Shown here piece after piece: positions 1 to 6,365 of a stretch of 10,899 bases of DNA. The stretch's first letter is position 1, and the number at the start of each line of letters is the position of its first letter. The translations under genes were made by a program, and so were the position numbers. Source of the stretch: Euzebyaceae bacterium (GTDB lineage Bacteria > Actinomycetota > Nitriliruptoria > Euzebyales > Egibacteraceae); NCBI GenBank assembly GCA_013696915.1, contig JACCXR010000125.1, positions 1-10,899 of the forward strand, read 5' to 3'. The notes beneath the pieces were generated by a model. That model was not told the origin of the DNA, ran no database searches, and worked only from the letters and a program-made list of their open reading frames with translations.

Positions 1-183
1 GGGCCGGGCGCGGCCGCCGCCGCCAAGCGCCTGCCCGATCTGGCGCTGCGCCCGCTCGACGAGGCCGCCGCCGCCGCCGTCCGCATCACCGCCGAGCTGC
101 GGGTGGCCGACGAGGGGCAGGAGGGCATGGCCGCCTTCTTCGACGGTCGCCGTCCCGCGTGGGCGCCGGAGGCCGGGGGCTGA
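1..183 (+). CDS. Enoyl-CoA hydratase/isomerase family protein, C-terminal part (likely methylglutaconyl-CoA hydratase)
   Basis: Only the last 60 codons are present; the gene starts upstream of the window and stops at TGA 181-183. Seen: an alanine-rich helix followed by a segment reading SDEGQEGM-like (ADEGQEGMAAFFDGRRPAW), which is the typical end of crotonase-fold enoyl-CoA hydratases, where the family usually has EGQEGMxAFLEKRxPxW. The crotonase active-site residues lie outside the window, so specificity cannot be read directly. Inferred role: hydration of 3-methylglutaconyl-CoA to HMG-CoA in leucine breakdown, because a biotin carboxylase alpha subunit and HMG-CoA lyase follow at once on the same strand. 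A generic enoyl-CoA hydratase of fatty-acid oxidation is the main alternative. The family is fairly sure, the substrate is not. Confidence 0.8.
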   Translation, partial: GPGAAAAAKRLPDLALRPLDEAAAAAVRITAELRVADEGQEGMAAFFDGRRPAWAPEAGG

Positions 184-230
184 TCATGGGAATCGCCGGA
201 GCCTGCGGAGACGATTCTCATTACCTCGGT

Positions 231-257
231 CATGGCGGTCGCGCAGCGACCGCCATG
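231..257 (+). promoter_or_regulatory. Perfect 11-bp hairpin immediately upstream of the carboxylase start
   Basis: The arms CATGGCGGTCG (231-241) and CGACCGCCATG (247-257) are exact reverse complements around a 5-nt loop CGCAG. The hairpin ends 2 nt before ATG 260 and 14 nt before the alternative GTG 272. It occupies the place where a ribosome binding site for ATG 260 would be. There is no T-tract after it, so a classical intrinsic terminator is unlikely. It may be an operator for a regulator of the operon, an RNA structure controlling translation, or a processing site between the hydratase and carboxylase messages. The structure is directly seen; the function is inference. Confidence 0.5.
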
Positions 258-259
258 GG

Positions 260-2260
260 ATGCTGAATACGGTGTTCGACACGGTCCTGGTCGCCAACCG
301 CGGCGAGATCGCCTGCCGGGTGATCCGCACGCTGCGCGCCCTCGGAATCCGCGCCGTCGCCGTCCACAGCGACGCCGACGCGGGCGCCCCACACGTGCGG
401 ATGGCTGACGCGGCCGTGCGGCTGGGGCCGACGCCGGCGCGCGACTCCTACCTCGCGGGGGATCGCGTCATCGCGGCGTGCCTGGAGACGGGGGCCCAGG
501 CGGTGCACCCGGGCTACGGCTTCCTCGCCGAGAACGCGGCCTTCGCGCGGGCGTGCGCCGACGCCGGCGTCGTGTTCGTCGGCCCGCCGCCCGAGGCGAT
601 CGAGACGATGGGGGACAAGATCCGCGCGAAGCGCACGGTCGAGGCGGCCGGCGTCCCCGTCGTGCCCGGGGTCCACCGGCCTGGGATGGACGACGCCGAG
701 CTGACGCGGGCGGCCGCGGACGTCGGGCTGCCGCTCATGGTCAAGGCGGCCGCCGGCGGCGGGGGCCGGGGGATGCGGCTGGTGCGGTCGCTCGACGAGC
801 TGCCCGCGGCGCTGTCCGCCGCGCGCCGCGAGGCCGGCGCGGCGTTCGGCGACGACGCCCTGCTCCTCGAGCGCTACGTGGACCGGCCGCGCCACGTCGA
901 GATTCAGGTGCTCGCCGACCGCCACGGCGCCGTCGTCCACCTCGGCGAGCGGGAGTGCAGCCTCCAGCGCCGCCACCAGAAGGTCGTCGAGGAGTGCCCG
1001 TCGCCGCTGCTCGACGACGCCACCCGCCGGCGGATGGGCGCCGCCGCCGTCGACGCCGCGAAGGCCTGCGGATACACCGGCGCGGGGACTGTGGAGTTCC
1101 TCGTCGGCGGGGACCGGCCGGAGGACTTCTTCTTCCTCGAGATGAACACCCGCCTCCAGGTCGAGCACCCGGTGACCGAGATGGTCTACGGCGTCGACCT
1201 CGTCGAGTGGCAGCTGCGCATGGCGGCCGGGGAGGGGCTCGGGCTCACCCAGGGGGACCTGGCGGCGCGCGGCCACGCCGTCGAGGCGCGCGTCTACGCC
1301 GAGGATCCCGCGCGCGGGTTCCTGCCGACCGGCGGGACGCTCCTCGCCGTCGCCGAGCCTGCGGCGCCCGGTGTCCGGGTCGACAGCGGTGTCGCAGAGG
1401 GGACGGTGGTCGGCAGCGCCTACGACCCGCTGCTCGCGAAGATCGTCGCCTGGGGTCCCGACCGCGCCTCGGCGCTGCGACGCCTCGGCGGCGCGCTGCG
1501 GGACACGACCTACCTGGGCGTGACGACGAACGTCGCCTTCCTCCGCGCCCTGCTCGGCGACCCCGACGTGCGCGCGGGACGGCTCGACACCGGGCTGATC
1601 GGCCGGCGCCTCGACGCGCTCGTCGATTCGACGGTCCCCGGCGACGTGCTCGCGGCCGCGGCGATGGTGCGACTGCTCGACGCCGAGCCGTCCACCACCG
1701 CGGTCGACCCCTTCGACCTCCCCGGCGGCTGGCGCGTCGGCGACCACGCCTGGACCACCTGGCGGCTCCACGCGCCCGGGGCCGAGCCCGCCGAGGTCGG
1801 CACCCGCGGCCGCGCGGCGCGCGCGGAGGTGCGGGTCGGGCAGGCCCCGGCGGTGCCGGCGACCGCCGCCTGGGACCGCGGGACGCTGGTCGTGCACCTG
1901 GACGGCCGGCGCAGGGCCTACGCCTACGCCGAACAGGGCCCGGTCGCCTGGCTCGGGCGTGACGGGGCGACCTGGTCCCTGCGGGAGGAGGACGTGCTCG
2001 CCGCCGCCCGCCACGCGGACGAGGGAGTCGGCGGCGGGCCGCTGGTGGCGCCGATGCCCGGCACCGTCGCCGCCGTCCACGTCGTCGTCGGGCAGACCGT
2101 GGCCCGCGGCGAGACCCTCATGGTCGTCGAGGCGATGAAGATGGAGCACCCCGTCACCGCGCCGGCCGACGGCGTGGTGACGGCCGTGCACGTCGTCGCC
2201 GGGCAGGCGGTCGCCATGGAGCAGCCGCTGGCCGAGGTCCAGCCCGAGATCCGGCCGTGA
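260..2260 (+). CDS. Biotin-dependent acyl-CoA carboxylase alpha subunit (biotin carboxylase + BCCP), probable methylcrotonyl-CoA carboxylase
   Basis: The 666-residue protein carboxylates its own biotin with ATP and bicarbonate and hands CO2 to a separate carboxyltransferase subunit. Seen in order: N-terminal biotin carboxylase domain beginning VLVANRGEIACRVIRT; HPGYGFLAEN; ATP-grasp glycine-rich loop GGGGRGM at about residues 166-172 after Lys162; catalytic stretch MNTRLQVEHPVTE at 295-307 with the conserved Arg298; biotin carboxylase C-terminal region to about 450; a linker of about 140 residues; and a biotinyl/lipoyl domain from about 590 with the biotin-attachment motif AMKM, Lys627. Length fits MCC/PCC/ACC alpha chains. 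Leucine-pathway neighbours suggest 3-methylcrotonyl-CoA as substrate, but alpha chains alone do not define specificity; propionyl- or acetyl-CoA carboxylase is possible. Start is uncertain: in-frame GTG 272 gives an N-terminus (VFDTVLVANRG) closer to the family norm. It overlaps the next gene by 4 nt. Confidence 0.93.
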   Translation: MLNTVFDTVLVANRGEIACRVIRTLRALGIRAVAVHSDADAGAPHVRMADAAVRLGPTPARDSYLAGDRVIAACLETGAQAVHPGYGFLAENAAFARACADAGVVFVGPPPEAIETMGDKIRAKRTVEAAGVPVVPGVHRPGMDDAELTRAAADVGLPLMVKAAAGGGGRGMRLVRSLDELPAALSAARREAGAAFGDDALLLERYVDRPRHVEIQVLADRHGAVVHLGERECSLQRRHQKVVEECPSPLLDDATRRRMGAAAVDAAKACGYTGAGTVEFLVGGDRPEDFFFLEMNTRLQVEHPVTEMVYGVDLVEWQLRMAAGEGLGLTQGDLAARGHAVEARVYAEDPARGFLPTGGTLLAVAEPAAPGVRVDSGVAEGTVVGSAYDPLLAKIVAWGPDRASALRRLGGALRDTTYLGVTTNVAFLRALLGDPDVRAGRLDTGLIGRRLDALVDSTVPGDVLAAAAMVRLLDAEPSTTAVDPFDLPGGWRVGDHAWTTWRLHAPGAEPAEVGTRGRAARAEVRVGQAPAVPATAAWDRGTLVVHLDGRRRAYAYAEQGPVAWLGRDGATWSLREEDVLAAARHADEGVGGGPLVAPMPGTVAAVHVVVGQTVARGETLMVVEAMKMEHPVTAPADGVVTAVHVVAGQAVAMEQPLAEVQPEIRP

Positions 2261-3198
2261 GGGCACCCCAGCCCTTCCGGCGCGACGGCCTGCCCGGGCG
2301 CGTCACGATCTACGAGGTCGGCCCCCGCGACGGGCTGCAGAACGAGGCGGCGGCCCTGCCGACGGCGGTGAAGGCGGAGTTCATCCGCCGCCTGGTCGAC
2401 GCCGGCCTGTCCGTCGTTGAGGCGACGAGCTTCGTCCGCCCCGAATGGGTGCCGCAGCTCGCCGACGCCGCCGAGCTGCTCGCGCTCGTGGAGCGGGCGG
2501 ACGGGGTCCGCTACCCCGTCCTCGTGCCGAACGAGCGGGGACTCGACCGCGCACTCGACGCCGGGGTCGACGAGATCGCCGTCTTCGCCAGCGCGACCGA
2601 GTCGTTCGCGCGGCGCAACCTCAACCGCTCGGTCGCCGAGTCTGTCGCGATGTTCGCACCGGTCGTCGGCCGCGCGCTGGGGGCGGGCGTCCGCGTGCGG
2701 GGCTACCTGTCGATGTGCTTCGGCGACCCCTGGGAGGGCGACGTGGCGGTGGCGCAGGTGGTCGCGGTCGGCACGCGGCTGCTCGAGATGGGCTGCGACG
2801 AGCTCAGCCTCGGCGACACGATCGGCGTCGGCACCCCCGGGCACGTCACCGCGCTGCTCGACGCCCTCGGCGCCGCCGGCGCCGGTCCCGACCGGCTCGC
2901 CGTCCACTTCCACGACACCTACGGGCAGGCGCTCGCGAACACCGTCGCGGCGCTGCAGTGGGGGGTCACAGTCGTCGACGCCTCCGCCGGCGGGATCGGC
3001 GGCTGCCCCTACGCCGGGTCGGCGACCGGCAACCTCGCCACCGAGGACCTGGTCTGGCTGCTCCACGGCCTCGGGATCGACACCGGCGTGGACCTCGACC
3101 GCCTCGTCGACACGAGCGTCTGGATGGCCGGGCACCTGGGGCGCCCGAGCCCGTCACGGGTCGTGCAGGCGCTGGGAGCGGTGGCCGGCCGTGGCTGA
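2257..3198 (+). CDS. Hydroxymethylglutaryl-CoA lyase
   Basis: This 313-residue TIM-barrel lyase splits HMG-CoA into acetoacetate and acetyl-CoA, the last step of leucine degradation, in the cytoplasm. Seen: the N-terminal motif EVGPRDGLQNE with Arg24 and Asp25 (equivalent to catalytic Arg41/Asp42 of the human enzyme); the metal-ligand pair HFH at 217-219 followed by DTYGQALAN; and the signature GGIGGCPYA with catalytic Cys250 and metal-ligand Asn259, nine residues apart as in the human enzyme. Length is normal for bacterial members. The start is GTG 2257, overlapping the carboxylase TGA by 4 nt, which implies translational coupling. The last ten or so codons lie inside the first copy of a 34-bp tandem repeat, so the extreme C-terminus (AGRG) is probably not under strong constraint. 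Identity is secure. Confidence 0.95.
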   Translation: MRAPQPFRRDGLPGRVTIYEVGPRDGLQNEAAALPTAVKAEFIRRLVDAGLSVVEATSFVRPEWVPQLADAAELLALVERADGVRYPVLVPNERGLDRALDAGVDEIAVFASATESFARRNLNRSVAESVAMFAPVVGRALGAGVRVRGYLSMCFGDPWEGDVAVAQVVAVGTRLLEMGCDELSLGDTIGVGTPGHVTALLDALGAAGAGPDRLAVHFHDTYGQALANTVAALQWGVTVVDASAGGIGGCPYAGSATGNLATEDLVWLLHGLGIDTGVDLDRLVDTSVWMAGHLGRPSPSRVVQALGAVAGRG

Positions 3199-3268
3199 GC
3201 GGGCGCTGGGAGCGGTGGCCGGCCGTGGCTGAGCGGGCGCCGGGAGCGGTGGCCGGCCGTGGCTGAGC
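3168..3268 (+). repeat. Three tandem copies of a 34-bp unit containing a stop/start overlap
   Basis: The unit begins GGCGCTGGGAGCGG and contains GTGGCTGAG. Copies start at 3168, 3202 and 3236; the array breaks at 3269. The only difference I find is T3173 and T3207 against C3241 in the third copy. Each copy carries a GGGAG ribosome-binding-like stretch, a GTG codon (3191, 3225, 3259) and a TGA (3196, 3230, 3264). Because 34 is not a multiple of three, the three TGAs fall in three different frames and block all of them. The first TGA ends HMG-CoA lyase; the third GTG starts the small membrane peptide. Recent slippage or misalignment duplication of an ancestral overlapping stop/start junction explains this best. 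Confidence 0.95.
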
Positions 3269-3432
3269 CCCGTGGCGCGGGGTCGGGCGGGGGGCTGCTG
3301 TTCCTCGCCCTGACGCTGTTCGTCGCCTACCTCGCGGTCACGGCGGTCGCCGGCGTGCTGCGCTTCCTGCTGGGTACGGCGCTCCTCGTCGTCGTCGCGG
3401 CGCTCGCCCTCAGCGTCCTCCGCCGCCGCTGA
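3259..3432 (+). CDS. Small hydrophobic membrane peptide, 57 residues
   Basis: No family is recognised. The frame opens with GTG 3259 inside the third repeat copy and ends at TGA 3430-3432. The translation starts MAEPRGAGSGGG, then two adjacent hydrophobic stretches, about residues 13-34 (LLFLALTLFVAYLAVTAVAG) and 36-54 (FLLGTALLVVVAALALSV), then an RRR tail. This looks like a two-helix hairpin or one long membrane segment with cytoplasmic C-terminus by the positive-inside rule. A GGGAG stretch lies 12 nt upstream of the GTG, a loose spacing. It shares the reading frame of HMG-CoA lyase, with no further stop between TGA 3196 and this gene. Coding status is inferred from continuous hydrophobicity, G/C at codon third positions and its neat fit between two genes. 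Function is unknown. Confidence 0.6.
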   Translation: MAEPRGAGSGGGLLFLALTLFVAYLAVTAVAGVLRFLLGTALLVVVAALALSVLRRR

Positions 3433-3445
3433 CCGCGACCGCCCG

Positions 3446-3451
3446 TAGACT
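3446..3451 (+). promoter_or_regulatory. Candidate -10 box of a leaderless promoter (TAGACT)
   Basis: TAGACT matches the actinobacterial TANNNT -10 consensus and lies 7 nt before ATG 3459, which would put transcription start at or next to the start codon. No convincing -35 is visible, and no purine-rich ribosome binding site precedes the ATG. It would let the acyl-CoA dehydrogenase and hydrolase be transcribed separately from the upstream genes. The motif is seen; activity is inferred. Confidence 0.5.
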
Positions 3452-3458
3452 CGCGCCC

Positions 3459-4616
3459 ATGTCGCTGTCCTTCGATCTCACACCGGAGCAGGGGGAGCTG
3501 CGGAGCGTCGTCCGCCAGTTCGCGCAGGAGCGGGTCGCGCCCCGGGCCGAGGAGATGAACCACCGGCGGGAGTTCCCGACCGACCTGGTGCTCGAGATGG
3601 GGAAGATGGGCCTGTTCGGGCTGCCGTTCCCCGTCGAGTACGGAGGGTCGGGCGGCGACTACCTGAGCCTGTGCTTGGCGATCGAGGAGATCGGGCGGGT
3701 CGACCAGTCCCTCGGCATCACGCTGGAGGCCGGCGTCGGCCTCGGGGCGATGCCGATCTGGAAGTACGGCACCGAGGAGCAGAAGCGGCGGTGGCTGCCG
3801 GCGCTGGCGTCGGGCGAGCAGCTCGCCGGGTTCGGGCTCACCGAGCCGGGCGGGGGCTCGGACGCCGGCGGCCTTCGCACCCGCGCCCGCCGCGACGGGG
3901 ACGAGTGGGTCATCGACGGCTCGAAGCAGTTCATCACCAACGTCGGGACCGACATCTCGGCGTTCGTGACCATCACGGCGGTGACGAACGACACGCCGCG
4001 TGAGGTGACGAACTTCATCGTCCCGACGGGCACGCCGGGCTACACGATCGGCAAGGGCTACCGCAAGGTGGGGTGGCACGCCTCCGACACGCGCGACCTG
4101 TCCTTCGAGGGGGTGACGGTCCCCGCCGACCACCAGCTGGGCGAGCGCGGCCGCGGGTTCGCGAACTTCCTGTCGATCCTCGACGAGGGCCGCATCGCGA
4201 TCTCCGCCCTGGCCGTCGGCAGCATCCAGGCATGCGTCGACGAGTGCGTCCGGTACTCCCACGAGCGCGAGGCCTTCGGCAAGCCGATCGGCGCGTACCA
4301 GGCGGTCGCGTTCAAGATCGCCGACATGGAGCTGCAGGCCGAGCTCGCCCGCAACGCCTACTACCGGGCCGCCTGGCTGATGATGGAGGGCCGGCCGTTC
4401 AAGAAGCAGGCGTCGATCGCGAAGCTCTACTCGACGGAGGCGGCCGTCTCAGCCGCCCGGGAGGCCTGCCAGGTGTTCGGCGGCTACGGGTTCACGACCG
4501 AGTTCCTCGTCGGGCGGCTGTACCAGGACGCGAAGATCCTGGAGATCGGCGAGGGCACCAGCGAGGTCCAGCGCATGCTCATCGCCCGCGAGCTCGGCCT
4601 GCCGCGGACGTCGTGA
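3459..4616 (+). CDS. Acyl-CoA dehydrogenase, FAD-dependent (short/branched-chain type)
   Basis: The 385-residue flavoenzyme introduces an alpha,beta double bond into an acyl-CoA and passes electrons to ETF. Seen: N-terminal helical domain (FDLTPEQGELRSVVRQFA); GLTEPGGGSDAGG signature at about 126-138; FITN at 157-160; C-terminal helical domain with REAFGKPIGAYQAVAFKIADM and QVFGGYGFTTE; and YQDAKILEIGEGTSEVQR near the end. The catalytic base appears to be Glu365 in EGTSE, as in short- and medium-chain enzymes. In isovaleryl-CoA dehydrogenases that position is usually Ala/Gly and the base sits in an earlier helix, which here reads LDEGR (241-245) with Gly at the aligned site by my hand alignment. 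So isovaleryl-CoA dehydrogenase, suggested by the operon, is not supported by the active site; a butyryl/2-methylacyl-CoA type enzyme is more likely. The stop overlaps the next start by 4 nt. Confidence 0.93.
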   Translation: MSLSFDLTPEQGELRSVVRQFAQERVAPRAEEMNHRREFPTDLVLEMGKMGLFGLPFPVEYGGSGGDYLSLCLAIEEIGRVDQSLGITLEAGVGLGAMPIWKYGTEEQKRRWLPALASGEQLAGFGLTEPGGGSDAGGLRTRARRDGDEWVIDGSKQFITNVGTDISAFVTITAVTNDTPREVTNFIVPTGTPGYTIGKGYRKVGWHASDTRDLSFEGVTVPADHQLGERGRGFANFLSILDEGRIAISALAVGSIQACVDECVRYSHEREAFGKPIGAYQAVAFKIADMELQAELARNAYYRAAWLMMEGRPFKKQASIAKLYSTEAAVSAAREACQVFGGYGFTTEFLVGRLYQDAKILEIGEGTSEVQRMLIARELGLPRTS

Positions 4617-5335
4617 CCGCCGCGGGCGGCGGGGACGCGACGTTCGTCTTGGTGCACAGCCCGCTCGTTGGCCCGTTCACGTGGTCCGCCGTCGCGGAGG
4701 TGCTGCGGGAGCGCGGCCACGACGTCAGCGTGCCGGCGCTGTCCGGGACGGCCGCGCCGTTCTGGCGGGCGCACGCCGAGTCGGTCGCCGCGGCCCTCCG
4801 CGGCCCGACCCACCGGCCCCTCGTCCTGGTCGCGCACAGCGGCGCCGGCGCGCTGCTGCCGGCGATCGGCGCGGCCATCCCGGAGCGGCCGAAGGCGGCG
4901 TACGTCTTCGTCGACGCGGTGCTCCCGCTGGACGGGGCAACCCGGCTGCAGGGGCTCGAGGAGGAGGACGCCGAGTTCGCGGCGGAGCTGCGCGCCGAGC
5001 TTGAAGCCGGAGGCCGGTTCCCGACCTGGACCGCCGAGGACCTGGAGGCCGTGGTCCCCGACCCCGGCAGCCGCCGTGCGCTCCTGGCGGAGCTGGCGCC
5101 GCGAGCGCTCGACTATTTCTCCGAGGCGATCCCGCCCGTGCCCGGCTGGCCCGACGCGCCGTGCGCCTACCTGCAGTTCAGCGCCCCCTACGACGTCGCC
5201 GCGCGCCGGGCGCGGGACCGCGACTGGCGCTACGAGCACCTGGACGCCGGCCACTTCCACATGCTGGTCGATCCCCCGGCGGTGGCGGACGCCGTCCTGC
5301 GCCTGGCCGGGGGAGGGGAAGGGAGTCCCTTCTGA
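4613..5335 (+). CDS. Alpha/beta hydrolase fold protein
   Basis: The 240-residue protein starts at GTG 4613, overlapping the dehydrogenase stop by 4 nt, so the two are probably co-translated. Seen: first strand and oxyanion-loop region FVLVHSPLVGPFTW (11-24); nucleophile elbow VAHSGAGALLP with Ser76 (Ala-His-Ser-Gly-Ala in place of the usual Gly-X-Ser-X-Gly); strand AAYVFVDAVLP at about 94-104; and the final DAGHFHMLVDP with the likely catalytic His214 or His216. The acid residue is not certain. No signal peptide, so cytoplasmic. The short, lid-poor form resembles small esterase or thioesterase-like hydrolases. A role in releasing or editing acyl groups near the acyl-CoA genes is an inference from position only. 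The codons near the stop lie in a small palindrome (GAAGGGA-G-TCCCTTC, 5318-5332). Confidence 0.85.
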   Translation: MTAAGGGDATFVLVHSPLVGPFTWSAVAEVLRERGHDVSVPALSGTAAPFWRAHAESVAAALRGPTHRPLVLVAHSGAGALLPAIGAAIPERPKAAYVFVDAVLPLDGATRLQGLEEEDAEFAAELRAELEAGGRFPTWTAEDLEAVVPDPGSRRALLAELAPRALDYFSEAIPPVPGWPDAPCAYLQFSAPYDVAARRARDRDWRYEHLDAGHFHMLVDPPAVADAVLRLAGGGEGSPF

Positions 5336-5631
5336 TCCGGAGCCGGGTACTCGACGGGCATGGACGTCAGCGGCGGTCAGTCTCCTCCCGCAGGTCGTTC
5401 ACTCCGCCACGTCACTGATGACGGCGTGGGTGACCGGTCAGCCCTCGTGGGGCTTTCCCGGACATGCGCCCGAGGTAGGTAGGACTCCACGGCGGCGGCC
5501 GACACGTGCACTGACCGTCGTCCTCGGCTGCCCAGGGAGCTCTCCGACGAAGACCAGTTGCAAGACCTGCCCGCCCGGCAGGCGAGGCGGCGAGCTGCCT
5601 CAGCTCAAGCGTCCACCGCCAGATTCCCTAC
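5336..5631. other. Intergenic stretch without a recognisable gene
   Basis: About 300 bases follow the hydrolase stop before the next start region. One frame stays open across the whole stretch on the plus strand, but its translation is rich in Arg/Pro/Ser with no domain-like pattern and no ribosome binding site or promoter at any start, so I do not call a gene. No clear terminator hairpin with a T-tract and no transposon end is visible. The base composition loses the strong third-position G/C periodicity seen to the left, marking the entry into the accessory-like region. Confidence 0.5.
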
Positions 5632-5645
5632 TAGCCTGTACAGGC
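5632..5645 (+). promoter_or_regulatory. Leaderless -10 box (TAGCCT) overlapping a perfect 12-bp palindrome
   Basis: TAGCCT (5632-5637) fits TANNNT and lies 8 nt before ATG 5646. GCCTGTACAGGC (5634-5645) is a perfect 12-bp palindrome that overlaps the -10 box and ends directly at the ATG. A dimeric repressor bound there would block the promoter, so an operator is a natural reading. No clear -35 is visible. The sequence facts are direct; the regulatory role is inferred. Confidence 0.5.
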
Positions 5646-5780
5646 ATGTGGAAGTCGGGTAACGACTTTGGCGACGACAGGGGGCTGAGCCGTCTGGTGG
5701 CTGCGCGGGCCGAAAGAGCTGATCAGTCGGGGAGGGAGACCCGCTACAAGCATGCCCGCCAACGGCGCCCGCTGGGTGAG

Positions 5781-5843
5781 CCGCTTGCCGGCTTCGACGT
5801 CGGCGGGATCGCCAGGCTGACGGATCCGCTTGCCGGCTTCGAC
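5781..5843 (+). repeat. 18-bp exact direct repeat, 45-bp period, inside the broken gene
   Basis: CCGCTTGCCGGCTTCGAC occurs at 5781-5798 and again at 5826-5843. The period is 45 bp, exactly 15 codons, so the repeat is in frame and encodes PLAGFD twice (PLAGFDVGGIARLTD then PLAGFDLTSFAGALF). The identity of the DNA, against the divergent codons in between, suggests either recent duplication or constraint on the motif. Confidence 0.8.
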
Positions 5844-6333
5844 CTCACCTCATTCGCCGGCGCGCTCTTTGGCCTCGACCCCGTCATGGATTGGGTTCGA
5901 AAAGGCATCAAGCGGCCTGTGGACGCCCGACGAGACCGGACTGGCTGCCCACGTCTCAGTCGATGCACTCCTCTTCTTCGGCGCCGCGGTGCAGAGAGCC
6001 ATGAGAAGGGGTGCGACGGCCATGGTCATCGTCGCAGCTTGGTGGGTCTCGATGAGCGTCTTGTCGCTCGAACCGGACATCGGTCCGATGAGCTACGCGC
6101 TTTCACAGGCGGCCCTCATAAGGGCCGCCATGTGGCTGAAGATCACCTTCCGTGACTTGGGACTTGCAGTGGCGGTTCCACCGGACCAAGGACAGCGCGT
6201 CAAGAATCTCCCTCCTCTTCCCGAGCGTGCTGGTGGCGCCCGTGAGGGGCACGTCCGCAACCCATTGGGTAGCGGCTGCCATGAGCGGCTCGCTATCGGC
6301 CGTTTACTCGCGATCGCGGACGCCGACGTGACG

Positions 6334-6359
6334 TTGACCGGGAGCATCCGGGGCACACT
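6334..6359 (+). promoter_or_regulatory. Weak promoter-like elements before the 6366 gene
   Basis: TTGACC (6334-6339) resembles a -35 and CACACT (6354-6359) resembles a TANNNT -10 box with one mismatch, 6 nt before ATG 6366. The 14-nt spacer between them is shorter than usual. The GGGGAG run touches the ATG directly, too close to act as a normal ribosome binding site, so leaderless expression or coupling to the upstream frame through the ATGA overlap are the two choices. Confidence 0.25.
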
Positions 6360-6365
6360 GGGGAG

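Noticed and set aside
190..217. Inverted GAATCG/CGATTC arms upstream of the carboxylase
   Set aside because: Only 6 bp with a long loop and no supporting element; the 231-257 hairpin is far stronger.
230..2266. Long open frame on the minus strand opposite the carboxylase
   Set aside because: It mirrors the GC-rich third-position pattern of the real gene, and its translation is a His/Arg/Gly/Pro-rich text without domain pattern; the plus strand has clear catalytic motifs.
3168..3268. Tandem units as a CRISPR-like array
   Set aside because: The copies are directly adjacent with no spacers and overlap coding sequence.
3459..4616. Calling the dehydrogenase isovaleryl-CoA dehydrogenase from operon context
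   Set aside because: The catalytic Glu is at the short/medium-chain position, so the specific name is not supported.
5318..5332. Palindrome GAAGGGA-G-TCCCTTC at the hydrolase stop as a terminator
   Set aside because: The single-base centre cannot form an RNA loop; the possible 5-bp stem with a 5-nt loop is weak and has no T-tract.
4668..5645. Open frame on the plus strand running from inside the hydrolase gene through the intergenic region
   Set aside because: The first half is a shadow of the hydrolase frame and the rest lacks a start signal or protein-like pattern; only the part from ATG 5646 was kept.
5634..5645. Palindrome as an SOS (LexA) box
   Set aside because: It does not match the actinobacterial LexA pattern GAAC-N4-GTTC, and CTGTACAG is too short for the enterobacterial type.
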